Origin: an uncultured Holophagaceae bacterium
GTDB taxonomy: Bacteria > Acidobacteriota > Holophagae > Holophagales > Holophagaceae
Direction of reading: 5' to 3'
Length of the DNA: 64,000 bases
NCBI GenBank assembly: GCA_903857495.1
Contig: CAIOFF010000042.1
Coordinates: forward strand, 116,103-180,102
In this document: piece after piece, positions 17,483 through 25,872 of the stretch
How positions within the stretch are numbered: position 1 is the stretch's first letter
Layout: each line of letters opens with the position of its first letter
Translations under genes and position numbers: made by a program
Notes under the pieces: generated by a model
Databases searched by the model: none
What the model was told of the DNA's origin: nothing
The model's input: only the letters and a program-made list of their open reading frames with translations

Positions 17483-18538
17483 CTAAGGCTTGTCGCCCTT
17501 GAGCAGGGCCAGCTTGGAGTCGAGCCGGGCCTGCATCTCCGGCATGGCCCATTTCCGGGCCTGCTCCAGCGCCTTGATGGCCTCCTTCGGCTTGCCCCGG
17601 GCCAGGCACACCCGGGCATGGATCAGGTGGAAATCCGGTTCCTGGGAGAGCAGCCGGATGGCCTGCTTGATGCGTTTCTCGGCTTCCTCGAAGTGGCTGT
17701 CGGCGAGGGCTTCTTCTGCGAGGAAGGCGTTGAAGAAAGGGTCCTTCTTCCGCACCTCCATCCCCCGGTCCCGATAGACCTGGGCCTCCGCATCCCGCCC
17801 CTGAGCCTTGAGCAGGCCCTCCAGGTTGCCGCAGGGTGCGCCGTCTCGCGGATCCACCTCGATGGCCCGGAGGAAGGACTTCTCCGCCTCGGCATCCTGG
17901 CCCTGGGCGCGCTGGACCACTCCCTGGATGTTCCAGCCCACACCCAGCTTCGGGTCGACCTGGATGGACCGAAGCGAGGCTTGCTGGGCCTCCTCCTGGC
18001 TTCCCTCCTCAAGCAGCTCCACGGCCCGGTTGCTGTAGAACAGGGCCAGCACCCGTCGGGGCTCGAGCGGCACCACGAGCTGGGGGTTCCGGCGCACCTC
18101 CGGCAGGAAATCGGCCACGACCTCCTGCCCGATGGCCCCGGTGGGCACCACGGCCACGATGTGCCGCTCATAGCGGATGGTGGTGCCCACCCTCCGCCAG
18201 CGGCTGATCCGCAGGGACTCCCCGTAGCGGGCCTCCAGGCCCACGGACCGGCAGGCCGCCACGCACAGGGCCGTGAGCGAGAGACAGTTGGCCTTGCGAT
18301 CCCGCCAGGTCTCGATGGGTGTGCGGGTATAGCTGTTGTCGTAGGTGATGCCGAGCCCACCGTCCTCCGGGGCGGAGAAGAAGGCCCTCAGCAGGGCTCC
18401 GACCTTGGCCGTCACCGAGATCTGGTTCAGGGTGTGCTGGCGGGCGAAGGCCTGCAGCTCCTTGGGAGCCTCGAAGGGATCCTCCCCCGCGGACAGGAGC
18501 AGCGCACTCAGGAGGAACGGCAGAACTCGCAGACGCAT
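17483..18538 (-). CDS. Secreted transglutaminase-like/TPR protein
   Basis: A 351-residue protein with a short signal peptide (ending near LLLSAG). Residues ~30-150 resemble a transglutaminase-like cysteine-protease fold: the nucleophile cysteine in RKANCLSLT (~88) and a histidine in RYERHIVAVV (~126), in the right order. Residues ~165-345 are TPR-like (NIQGVVQRAQGQDAEAEKSFLRAIEVDP). The same layout occurs in uncharacterised bacterial envelope proteins. Activity is unproven; the third catalytic residue could not be fixed. Confidence 0.6.
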   Translation of the reverse strand: MRLRVLPFLLSALLLSAGEDPFEAPKELQAFARQHTLNQISVTAKVGALLRAFFSAPEDGGLGITYDNSYTRTPIETWRDRKANCLSLTALCVAACRSVGLEARYGESLRISRWRRVGTTIRYERHIVAVVPTGAIGQEVVADFLPEVRRNPQLVVPLEPRRVLALFYSNRAVELLEEGSQEEAQQASLRSIQVDPKLGVGWNIQGVVQRAQGQDAEAEKSFLRAIEVDPRDGAPCGNLEGLLKAQGRDAEAQVYRDRGMEVRKKDPFFNAFLAEEALADSHFEEAEKRIKQAIRLLSQEPDFHLIHARVCLARGKPKEAIKALEQARKWAMPEMQARLDSKLALLKGDKP

Positions 18539-18615
18539 GGAAAACTCCGATCCAGCATAGGTCTACGGGCAGGGAGATCAATGGATTATGAGATGCTCGG
18601 AGGATTGGAGGGATT

Positions 18616-19548
18616 ATGCCGAGCCCCAGCGCCGTCGTGTGCGCCTATTCCAGTGTGGGCACGGCTGCTCTCGAGGGCTTGCTGAAGGCGGGTGTCGAAG
18701 TCCGCGCCCTCTACACCTATCCCCAGGGCGCGGATGAGCTGTGGTTCACGCCCCCGGCGGCGGTGGCCCTGGCCCATGGCATCCCGGTCCACAAGGCTCC
18801 GGATTTCAACGAGGACAGCGTCTATGCGGCCATCCTGGCGCACCAGCCGGACTTCCTGTTCAGCTTCTACTTCCGCGAGATGATCCAGGCCCGCGTCCTC
18901 GACATTCCCCGCCTGGGCGCCTACAACCTGCACGGCAGCCTCCTGCCGAAATACCGGGGCCGGGCACCCCTCAACTGGGTGCTGGTGAAGGGCGAGACCG
19001 AGACCGGCATCACGCTGCACGCCATGACGCCCAAGCCCGACGACGGCTTCATCGTGGCCCAGGCCCGCCTGCCCATCGCCTGGGATGAGACGGCCCTGAG
19101 CCTCACGGCCAAGGCCGCGGTGGCTGGCAGCGAGCTTGTGGCCGGGGCCATCCCGGGACTTGTAGATGGCAGCAGCCCGCGCATCGACCAGCGGACCCTC
19201 GGCCCCTCCACCTACTTCGGCGGCCGGAAGCCTGCGGATTCCCGCCTGGACGCCGCCATGACGGTCCAGGAGGCCTTCAACCAGATCCGGGCGGTGGCCG
19301 ACCCTTGGCCGAACGCCTTCCTGGAGACCCCGCTGGGTACGGTCAAGGTCGCCTGGGCCCTGCCCACCGCCGAGTCCTGCCGGGCAGGCTGTTTCCGTTT
19401 GACCCGGGAGGGGCTGCTCCTCGGCTTCGCCGACGGTGCCCTGAGGATCCACACCCTGAAGGCCCAGGGTCTGCGGGTGGAACGGCCCACGGAGCAGGCG
19501 GAGCTGCTCCACCGGCTTGGCCTGGCAGAAGCGCCGGCACTCCCGTAA
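18616..19548 (+). CDS. Formyltransferase resembling the ArnA N-terminal domain
   Basis: A 310-residue 10-formyl-tetrahydrofolate-dependent transferase. The stretch NLHGSLLPKYRGRAPLNWVL (~residues 101-120) with catalytic Asn-His and the later aspartate in the KPDDGFIVAQ segment are nearly identical to the formyltransferase half of ArnA, and AVADPWPNAF also matches ArnA rather than methionyl-tRNA formyltransferase. It probably N-formylates a nucleotide-linked amino sugar. The ArnA dehydrogenase half is absent here and no amino-sugar genes are adjacent. A methionyl-tRNA formyltransferase role is the alternative but fits less well. The next gene is a KAS III enzyme 61 bp downstream. Confidence 0.78.
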   Translation: MPSPSAVVCAYSSVGTAALEGLLKAGVEVRALYTYPQGADELWFTPPAAVALAHGIPVHKAPDFNEDSVYAAILAHQPDFLFSFYFREMIQARVLDIPRLGAYNLHGSLLPKYRGRAPLNWVLVKGETETGITLHAMTPKPDDGFIVAQARLPIAWDETALSLTAKAAVAGSELVAGAIPGLVDGSSPRIDQRTLGPSTYFGGRKPADSRLDAAMTVQEAFNQIRAVADPWPNAFLETPLGTVKVAWALPTAESCRAGCFRLTREGLLLGFADGALRIHTLKAQGLRVERPTEQAELLHRLGLAEAPALP

Positions 19549-19609
19549 AGGTAATCAGACCCTCAAGTCCACTTCCCGCTATGCTTATCCGCGCACCCCA
19601 GGAGTCTCC

Positions 19610-20665
19610 ATGCGAAGTGTCATCACCGGAACCGGCATCGGTGTGCCTCCGAATGTCGTCACCAACGAGGCCCTCTCCCGGCTGATGGACACTTCCGACG
19701 AGTGGATCCGGGTGCGCAGCGGCATCCAGGAGCGGCGCTACGCGGACCCCGGCCAGAGTTCGACGGACCTGGGCGTCATGGCGGCCCGCAACGCCATCGC
19801 CGATGCGGGCCTCGCCCCGTCGGACATCGATGCGGTGCTCTTCGCCACCATGACGCCGGACCACCTGCTGCCGGGAAACGGCCCCCTGCTCCAGACGGCC
19901 CTGGGCCTGCGGGACGTGCCCACCTTTGACATCCGCCAGCAGTGCAGCGGGTTCCTCTACGGCCTGGAGCTGGCGGACCTGTTCCTCCAGAGCGGCCGGT
20001 ATCGCCGGGTCCTGCTGGTGGGCGCCGAGGTCCACACGGGCTTCATGCCCTGGCACCTGGGCTGGGACACCCTCATCGGCCAGTCCACCCGGGAGATCAC
20101 CGAAGCCGAGCGCGCCGAGAACACCCTGACCCGCGACCGGACCGTGCTCTTCGGCGACGGCGCCGGGGCCGTGGTGATCGAGGCCCGGGAAGGCGAGTCG
20201 GGCCTGGGCGTGATCCGGCTCCACACCGACGGCACCGGGGCCGGCGTGCTCACCATGCATGGCGCCAGTTTCAAGCGCCGCCCCTTCGTGAGTGTGGACC
20301 AGATCCAGAATGGCGACACCCTCCCCTTCATGTCCGGCAAAGAGGTGTTCCGGTCCGCCGTGACCCTCATGCCCCAGGCGGTCCGGGAGGTCTGCGAGGC
20401 TTCCGGCATTGCCGTGGAAGACCTGGATCTGCTCCTGGTCCATCAGGCCAACATGCGCATCATCGAAGGCGTGCAGAAGGTCCTGGGCCTGCCTCCCGAG
20501 AAGGTGCCGCACAACATCGAGCGCTGGGGCAACACCACCGCCGCCACGCTGCCCATCCTGTTCCATGAGTGCCGCACCCTTGGCCTCATTCGCCCAGGAA
20601 TGAACCTAGCCTTCACGGCCCTCGGATCTGGACTTCACTGGGGCGCGGCCATTTATCGCACCTGA
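19610..20665 (+). CDS. 3-oxoacyl-ACP synthase III-family enzyme (FabH-like)
   Basis: A 351-residue KAS III/thiolase-fold protein. The catalytic triad is intact: Cys in IRQQCSGFLYG (~114), His in LLVHQANMRI (~275) and Asn in RWGNTTAAT (~305). It would condense a starter acyl-CoA with malonyl-ACP or a related substrate. It carries an extra segment after the cysteine (MPWHLGWDTLIGQSTREITEAERAEN) that is longer than in E. coli FabH and may change substrate choice. The ATG at 19610 has AGGAG five bases upstream. FabH proper or a specialised paralogue cannot be told apart. Confidence 0.85.
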   Translation: MRSVITGTGIGVPPNVVTNEALSRLMDTSDEWIRVRSGIQERRYADPGQSSTDLGVMAARNAIADAGLAPSDIDAVLFATMTPDHLLPGNGPLLQTALGLRDVPTFDIRQQCSGFLYGLELADLFLQSGRYRRVLLVGAEVHTGFMPWHLGWDTLIGQSTREITEAERAENTLTRDRTVLFGDGAGAVVIEAREGESGLGVIRLHTDGTGAGVLTMHGASFKRRPFVSVDQIQNGDTLPFMSGKEVFRSAVTLMPQAVREVCEASGIAVEDLDLLLVHQANMRIIEGVQKVLGLPPEKVPHNIERWGNTTAATLPILFHECRTLGLIRPGMNLAFTALGSGLHWGAAIYRT

Positions 20666-20718
20666 GGTCTTGCCAGGGCGGACGGCCGACCTAAAATGCC
20701 TCGTCCCCCGGAGCTCCC

Positions 20719-21066
20719 ATGCAAAGCCGCCACCTGGCCCTGGCCCTGTTCCTGCCGGCACTGGTCCTCAGTGCGGGCACCACGAAATCCCCCAAGCGCA
20801 GCTCGGGCCCCGTCAAATCGGCCAAGGAGGCCAAGGCCATCGCCGAGCAGGAGACCGGCGGCAAGGCCACTTCGGCCCGACGCATCCCCCTCAACGGCGC
20901 CTCCGGGGGCTGGGAAGTGGAGGTCCGTATGCCCCGTGAGGCCAAGGGCTGGCGCTGCATCATCGACGCGGACACCCACCTGGTCCACAGCAAGACCCGC
21001 ATCGAGCAGCCCGGCGCCAAGGGCCCGTCCGAAGGCCCGATCCGCGTGGTCAAGGGCACCGGCTGA
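20719..21066 (+). CDS. Small secreted PepSY-like protein
   Basis: A 115-residue protein with a signal peptide (residues 1-~20, ending near VLSAG). The mature part has a PepSY-like pattern: AKEAKAIAEQETGGKATSARRIPL, then WEVEVRMPREAKGWRCIIDADTHLV. PepSY domains are often in peptidase propeptides and envelope proteins and are thought to be inhibitory or regulatory. A hairpin terminator follows directly. The exact partner is unknown. Confidence 0.65.
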   Translation: MQSRHLALALFLPALVLSAGTTKSPKRSSGPVKSAKEAKAIAEQETGGKATSARRIPLNGASGGWEVEVRMPREAKGWRCIIDADTHLVHSKTRIEQPGAKGPSEGPIRVVKGTG

Positions 21067-21086
21067 AGGACGCTGCCCGGTCCCCG

Positions 21087-21106
21087 CCGGCGGTTCGCCG
21101 GTTTTT
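21087..21106 (+). terminator. Rho-independent terminator after the PepSY gene
   Basis: A 6-bp G+C hairpin (CCGGCG and CGCCGG, loop GTT) followed by five T residues, 20 bp after the stop codon. It is a textbook intrinsic terminator on the plus strand. Confidence 0.85.
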
Positions 21107-21183
21107 ACCATCGCAAACCCTGCTTTGGTTGACAGTCCGGCCTAGAATCATACCCGTGGCCGATGCCACTAGGAGACTGACAC

Positions 21184-22227
21184 ATGGGTCTGATGGACTG
21201 GGGCAAAGCCCAATTCCTCGACATCCTCGAGTGGCTGGATGATTCCAACGACACCCTGGCGTGGCGCTTCCCGATGCGGGGCCAGGAGATCCAGAACGGC
21301 GGCAAGCTGGTCGTCCGGGAGAGCCAGGAGGCCGTCTTCATCAACGAAGGCCAGCTGGCTGACGTGTTCAAGCCCGGCACGCACAACCTGACCACCCAGA
21401 ACCTGCCCATCCTCGCCACCCTGAAGGGCTGGAAGTACGGGTTCGAGAGCCCCTTCAAGAGCGATGTCTATTTCATCTCCACCAAGCTCTACAACGACCT
21501 GAAGTGGGGCACCTCCAACCCGATCATGATGCGGGACGCCGACTTCGGCATGCTGCGCATCCGGGCCTTCGGCATCTACTCCATCAAGGTGGTGGACGCC
21601 GGCACCTTCCTCAAGCAGCTGGTGGGCACCAACGGCGTCTACACGGTGCCAGACATCTCCGAGCAGCTGCGCAAGACCATCATGAGCCGCTTCACCGACG
21701 CCCTGGGCGAGGCCAAGATTCCCGCCCTGGACCTGGCCGCGAAGTATGACGAGCTGTCGGAGTTCGTGAAGCAGAAGCTGCAGGAAGAGTTCAAGACCAT
21801 GGGCCTGGAGCTGTCCAAGTTCTTCGTGGAGAACATCAGCCTCCCCGAGGAAGTGGAAGCCATGATGGACAAGCGCACCGGGGTGGGCATGATGGCCCCG
21901 GTCATGGGCGCCTACACCCAGATGCAGGTCGCCGACGCCATCCCCCTCGCCGCCCAGAACCCCAGCGGCATCGCGGGCATGGGCATGGGCGTGGGCCTCG
22001 GCTTCGGCATGGGCAACGTCATGGGTCAGCAGATGGGCGGCGCCGCCCAGCAGATGGGCCAGCAGCCCTTCCCCGCCGGCAATGCCGCTGCTCCAGCGGC
22101 CCCGGTCAAGTCCCTGAAGGAGGAGCTGACCGACCTGAAGGAGCTCTTCGACGGCCAGCTGATCACGCAGGCGGAGTTCGATGCCTCCCGGGCCGTGATC
22201 ATGAAGAAGCACGGCATGGGCAGCTGA
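21184..22227 (+). CDS. SPFH/band 7-like protein with C-terminal SHOCT domain
   Basis: A 347-residue protein of the YdjI/virion-core-like SPFH family. Residues ~15-240 form the SPFH-like domain (VVRESQEAVFINEGQLADVFKPG near the start, then FGIYSIKVVDAGTFLKQLVG). A Gly/Met-rich linker (~245-295) leads to a C-terminal SHOCT-type segment, LKEELTDLKELFDGQLITQAEFDASRA (~305-340), an oligomerisation motif. There is no membrane helix. These proteins are membrane-associated scaffolds often tied to stress. It is a monocistronic gene with its own terminator-isolated promoter region. Confidence 0.82.
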   Translation: MGLMDWGKAQFLDILEWLDDSNDTLAWRFPMRGQEIQNGGKLVVRESQEAVFINEGQLADVFKPGTHNLTTQNLPILATLKGWKYGFESPFKSDVYFISTKLYNDLKWGTSNPIMMRDADFGMLRIRAFGIYSIKVVDAGTFLKQLVGTNGVYTVPDISEQLRKTIMSRFTDALGEAKIPALDLAAKYDELSEFVKQKLQEEFKTMGLELSKFFVENISLPEEVEAMMDKRTGVGMMAPVMGAYTQMQVADAIPLAAQNPSGIAGMGMGVGLGFGMGNVMGQQMGGAAQQMGQQPFPAGNAAAPAAPVKSLKEELTDLKELFDGQLITQAEFDASRAVIMKKHGMGS

Positions 22228-22272
22228 TTCCTGAATTGCTTTCTTCTCCCATCTGAGGCGGCGCAAGCCGCC

Positions 22273-23223
22273 TCAGTGATGTCCAGGGCAGTCGTGGTGC
22301 TCGGACGCTTCCTGATCATGCTGATGCAGGAACCGGTGGTGGTGGCGCTCCGCCATGGCCGGGGTCTCGAAGTGCAGGGTCAGGTGCCGGACGTCGAAGC
22401 GCTCCGCCAGCAGGTGCTCGATGCGGTACTGGTGGGCCTCGGTGTCCACGAGCTGCTCGGCCTCCACGATGACGTGGGCGGTACAGACCGTCAGGTGGCT
22501 GCAGACGCGCCAGGACCGGAGGTCTTCCACGCCGAGGACGCCGGGCAGCTGCAGCAGCTCTGCCTTGGCCTCCTCGTGGTCGAAGGCGGCGCGGTGCATG
22601 AGGATCCCGAAGGCGTCCCGCAGCAGCAGGTAGGCCCCGCGCAGGATGAGCGCGGCGATGGCCGCCGCCAGGAGGGGATCCACCCAGCGCCAGCCCGTGA
22701 ACCGGATCACCACCATGCCGACCATCACGGCCAGGTTCGCCAGGCTGTCCCCAAGGGCGTGGAGGTAGGCGCTGCGCAGGTTGAGATCCCGCTCCTGCCG
22801 GGAGCCCTCTGCGGGCACCAGCACCCGGGTGGCCGCCAGGTTCAGTAGCAGGCCCAGCGCGGAGAAACCGATGGCCCAGCTCAGCAGGATGGGATGCGGA
22901 TGCCGCACGCGGTTCCAGGCTTCCACCAGGACCGCGATCGCCAGCACGACGAGAAGCAGCCCCCCCAGCAGCGTGTTGAAGATCTCGATCCGATGCCAGC
23001 CGTAGGTCCAGCGATCACAGGGCTCACGGCGGTTCGCAACCCGGATGCTGCCCAGGGCCAGCAGGTTGACCACTGCGTCATTCAGATTTTCAAGACTGTC
23101 GGACACGAGCCCCAGGGAGCCCGTCCAGACGCCCCCCAGCCCCTGGACCAGGAAGTTCAGGCCGAAGATCAGCGAGCTGAGCCCAAGCCTCCCGGTGGTG
23201 GTGGGGCCATGCGAGTGGCTCAT
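22273..23223 (-). CDS. Cation diffusion facilitator (CzcD/ZitB-type) metal efflux protein
   Basis: A 316-residue CDF antiporter with six membrane segments, exporting a divalent metal in exchange for protons. The TM5 metal site HALGDSLAN (HxxxD) is present. In the TM2 equivalent the motif is SDSLENLND, giving D/E...D where zinc exporters have H or D...D. The C-terminal cytosolic domain is followed by a His-rich tail (ERHHHRFLHQHDQEASEHHD). The start overlaps the enoyl-CoA hydratase stop by one base (TGATG), so translation is coupled. Metal specificity cannot be assigned. Confidence 0.86.
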   Translation of the reverse strand: MSHSHGPTTTGRLGLSSLIFGLNFLVQGLGGVWTGSLGLVSDSLENLNDAVVNLLALGSIRVANRREPCDRWTYGWHRIEIFNTLLGGLLLVVLAIAVLVEAWNRVRHPHPILLSWAIGFSALGLLLNLAATRVLVPAEGSRQERDLNLRSAYLHALGDSLANLAVMVGMVVIRFTGWRWVDPLLAAAIAALILRGAYLLLRDAFGILMHRAAFDHEEAKAELLQLPGVLGVEDLRSWRVCSHLTVCTAHVIVEAEQLVDTEAHQYRIEHLLAERFDVRHLTLHFETPAMAERHHHRFLHQHDQEASEHHDCPGHH

Positions 23224-24008
23224 CAGTCCCCCCGGTAGCGGGGTTTGCGCTTCTCGCGGAAGGCGGCCAGGCCTTCCAGCCGGTCCCGGGTTCCGACCAC
23301 TTGGGCATAGCAGGCCCGCTCAAAAGCCAGGGCTGCCTTCAGGTCCAGCTGCAGGCCGCCGTTGATCGCCAGCTTCGCCATGCGCAAGGCCACGGGACCA
23401 TTCGGCAGGATCTCCCGGGCCAGGCTCAGCGCGGCGTCCATGGCCCCGCCCGCCGGCGTCACCCGATCCACCACACCCAGGCGCAGGGCCTCAGCGGCGT
23501 CGAAGCGCCGGGCGGTGAAGATCAGCTCCTTGGCCCGGGATACGCCCACCACCCGGGGCAGCCGCTGGGTTCCGCCCGCGCCGGGAATGATGGCGAGGGC
23601 GGTCTCCACCAGGCCCAGCTTCGCCTCGGCGCCCGCCACCCGGAGGTCCGACGCGAGCGCGAGCTCCAGACCGCCACCGAGGGCCGCACCCTCCAGGACC
23701 GCGATGACCGGCACCGGGAGCGCCTCCAGGGCCGTGAACGCAGTCTGCAGCCCCGTGACGACCTTGACTGTCTCGGCCTCAGAGAGCCCCGCCCGCTCCT
23801 TCAGGTCCGCACCGGGACAGAAGACCCCGTCCACCAGGCTGTGGAGCACCACCACCCGGACCGAGGGATCGGCGCGAAGGGCGGTCACGGCCTGGCGGAA
23901 CTCCGTCATGAGCTGCCGCCCGAGGGCGTTCTTGGCTGTGGGACGGTCCAGGCCCAGGAGGACGATGCCCTGGTCCTCTCCAGCAAGTGCTTCGACCCGG
24001 ATCTCCAT
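23223..24008 (-). CDS. Enoyl-CoA hydratase/isomerase family protein
   Basis: A 261-residue crotonase. The CoA/oxyanion region FCPGADLKER (~63-72), EGAALGGGLELALASD (~105-120) with the first catalytic glutamate, and LVETALAIIPGAGGTQRLPR (~130-150) with the second are all there. The ADLKER pattern is like methylglutaconyl-CoA hydratase (AUH), so leucine degradation is a reasonable guess; general beta-oxidation is the alternative. The ATG is overlapped by the stop of a 35-codon ORF (TGATG) and its own stop overlaps the CDF gene, an unusual three-gene chain. Confidence 0.86.
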   Translation of the reverse strand: MEIRVEALAGEDQGIVLLGLDRPTAKNALGRQLMTEFRQAVTALRADPSVRVVVLHSLVDGVFCPGADLKERAGLSEAETVKVVTGLQTAFTALEALPVPVIAVLEGAALGGGLELALASDLRVAGAEAKLGLVETALAIIPGAGGTQRLPRVVGVSRAKELIFTARRFDAAEALRLGVVDRVTPAGGAMDAALSLAREILPNGPVALRMAKLAINGGLQLDLKAALAFERACYAQVVGTRDRLEGLAAFREKRKPRYRGD

Positions 24009-24115
24009 CAGGTCAGCTCCAGGCTGACGAGGGGTCCTGGCTGCCCCACCACGCCCTCTTTGGCCCCACAGGCCTCCAGCACCCTCCCCGCCATCTCAGC
24101 TCGCAGCACGGCCAT
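24008..24115 (-). CDS. Small biotin/lipoyl-like half-domain protein (35 aa)
   Basis: A 35-codon ORF. ATG at 24115 is preceded by AAGGGG five bases upstream, and its TGA overlaps the enoyl-CoA hydratase ATG (TGATG). The protein, MAVLRAEMAGRVLEA...VVGQPGPLVSLELT, has the pattern of one half of a biotinyl/lipoyl hammerhead (APxxGxVxx..V..G..V..GqpL..L). The part that would hold the EAMKM lysine is absent. It may be a real micro-protein, a coupling leader, or the remnant of a biotin carrier gene. Translation is the uncertain point. Confidence 0.45.
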   Translation of the reverse strand: MAVLRAEMAGRVLEACGAKEGVVGQPGPLVSLELT

Positions 24116-24215
24116 CAGCACCCCTTGCAAAGGACGTCTGGCCCCAGTGTAGCCAGCTAGTGCACTTCGCCTGAAATACCTGAATCAAGCTGGTGCTGGC
24201 GAGGCGCACTTCCAT

Positions 24216-24261
24216 AGGGGCAAAGCCCCTCTGGCGCCCCAGCGCGCAGGCGCGCCGGGGC
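24216..24261. repeat. GC-rich palindromic repeat cluster
   Basis: Two adjacent palindromes: AGGGGC/GCCCCT with loop AAA (24216-24230), and a larger one built of GCCCC-A-GCGCGC and GCGCGC-C-GGGGC (24236-24261). CCCCC/GGGGG follows at ~24267-24278. The cluster sits in the ~240-bp gene-free DNA between the two small lipoyl-like genes and resembles a REP/BIME-type intergenic element. Confidence 0.5.
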
Positions 24262-24304
24262 TGTCACCCCCCTGGGGGCACTGCCATGCCCCAGACCCCC
24301 GCCA

Positions 24305-24358
24305 AGTGGTGCCCAGGGGCGTCTCGGATCGTCCGACTAATTTCGCGCGGGCACCACT
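24305..24358. terminator. 10-bp inverted repeat at the end of the lipoyl-like gene
   Basis: Perfect arms AGTGGTGCCC (24305-24314) and GGGCACCACT (24349-24358), 34 bases apart, the inner arm overlapping the stop of the minus-strand gene. It could form a stabilising 3' stem or part of a terminator; no U tract is seen. Confidence 0.4.
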
Positions 24359-24593
24359 ACTCGTCCCGGTCGGAGTCGCCGATCACCACGAGGTCGTCAT
24401 CCTCATCGGCGAAGTCGCCTTCCTCGATGAGGACCTCACGCACCTTCCCCCCTTCCGGGGCGTTGATGTAGAACGAGGTGCGGGAAGCATCCGTGCCCTC
24501 GAGTATCACCAAGGGCTCATCCTCTTCCACTTCCTGGCCAGGGCGGACAAGCACATCCACCACGTAGCCTGGCCATTCTGCCCGCACGATCAT
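24357..24593 (-). CDS. Biotin/lipoyl-fold protein lacking the modified lysine
   Basis: A 78-residue single biotinyl/lipoyl domain: RAEWPGYVVDVLVRPGQEVEEDEPLVIL, then a hairpin GTDASRTSFY, then INAPEGGKVREVLIEEGD. The lysine that is biotinylated or lipoylated at the hairpin tip is missing; the position is occupied by Ser/Arg. The protein is also very acidic at the end (DEDDDLVVIGDSDRDE). ATG at 24593 is favoured by AGGGGG five bases upstream over an earlier GTG. It is divergent from ychF. It may be an unmodified structural or binding module. Confidence 0.75.
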   Translation of the reverse strand: MIVRAEWPGYVVDVLVRPGQEVEEDEPLVILEGTDASRTSFYINAPEGGKVREVLIEEGDFADEDDDLVVIGDSDRDE

Positions 24594-24722
24594 CCTGTCC
24601 CCCTTCACCGCTCTGCGACCTTGGCGGGGAGAGTATGGCGCAGTGGGCGACTGCGCAAGGGGCAGAACCCGTTCTTTTCGTCACATCTCGGGTAGGTGAT
24701 ACTGGAAGGCTTGGAGGATTGA

Positions 24723-25823
24723 ATGGCTGTCGCCTGTGGCATCGTGGGTCTGCCCAATGTAGGAAAGTCCACCCTTTTCAACGCCCTTACCCGCGCCGGC
24801 GCGGCCTCGGCGAACTATCCCTTCTGCACCATCGAGCCGAATACGGGCGTGGTGGATGTCCCCGACCCCAGGCTGGCGGTGCTCGCGGGGATCGTGAAAC
24901 CCCAGCGGGTCCTCCCGGCGGCTCAGGAATTTGTGGATATCGCCGGACTGGTCCGGGGAGCCAGCAAGGGTGAAGGCCTCGGCAACGCCTTCCTCGGCCA
25001 CATCCGGGAGACCGACGCCATCGTCCAGGTGGTGCGCTGCTTCGAAGACAGCAACGTCACCCATGTGGAAGGCGGGGTCCATCCGGAGCGGGATCTGAGC
25101 ATCATCGAGACCGAGCTGGTCATCAAGGACCTGGACGCCGTGGAGAAGGGCCTGGAGCGCCACCGGAAGGTGGCCAAGACCGGCAACAAGGAGTCCGTGG
25201 CCATGGTGGCCGTGCTGGAGCGGGTCTTCGCCGCCCTGGATGCCGGCCAGTGGGCCCGGACCGCCGGCCTGAGCGCCGACGAGAAGGCCCTGGTCAAGTC
25301 CTATGGCCTGCTCACCCTGAAGCCGACGCTGTTTGTCGGGAACATCGGGGAAGAGGACATCCGGAATCCCGAAGCCAATCCGCACTACCGGAGCCTCCAG
25401 GCTCTGGCCGCCGCCCGCCAGGCGCCCTGCATCCCCATCTGCTCCAAGCTCGAAGCCGAGATCCAGGACCTGCCCGAGGAGGACCGCCCCCTGTTCCTGG
25501 AGGAGGCCGGACTGGCCGAACCGGGTCTCAACGTGCTGATCCACGCGAGCTATGACCTGCTGGGCCTCCAGACCTACTTCACGGCGGGCGTCAAGGAAGT
25601 CAGGGCCTGGACCATCCACAAGGGCGACACGGCCCCCCAGGCTGCCGGGGTCATCCACACAGACTTCGAGAAGGGCTTCATCCGGGCCCAGGTCATCGCC
25701 TACGACGACTTCATCCAGTGCGGAGGGGAGCAGGGCGCCAAGGATGCCGGGAAGATGCGGACCGAAGGCAAGGACTACATCGTGAAGGACGGCGACCTGA
25801 TGAACTTCCTATTTAACGTCTAG
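24723..25823 (+). CDS. ychF: Redox-regulated ATPase/GTPase YchF (OLA1 family)
   Basis: A 366-residue YchF/OLA1 protein, usual length. The P loop is GLPNVGKST (~8-16), the effector/G2 region YPFCTIEPN (~36-44), the DxxG-like [10 protein letters not shown] (~75), and the TGS domain closes the C-terminus ([21 protein letters not shown]). The canonical NKxD is replaced as in the family, consistent with ATP use. It associates with ribosomes and stress control. ATG has GGAGG five bases upstream. Confidence 0.95.
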   Translation: MAVACGIVGLPNVGKSTLFNALTRAGAASANYPFCTIEPNTGVVDVPDPRLAVLAGIVKPQRVLPAAQEFVDIAGLVRGASKGEGLGNAFLGHIRETDAIVQVVRCFEDSNVTHVEGGVHPERDLSIIETELVIKDLDAVEKGLERHRKVAKTGNKESVAMVAVLERVFAALDAGQWARTAGLSADEKALVKSYGLLTLKPTLFVGNIGEEDIRNPEANPHYRSLQALAAARQAPCIPICSKLEAEIQDLPEEDRPLFLEEAGLAEPGLNVLIHASYDLLGLQTYFTAGVKEVRAWTIHKGDTAPQAAGVIHTDFEKGFIRAQVIAYDDFIQCGGEQGAKDAGKMRTEGKDYIVKDGDLMNFLFNV

Positions 25824-25872
25824 GACTCAATACCCGCCGCTCCCGGCCCGATGCCAAGGGTGAGGCGGAGAG

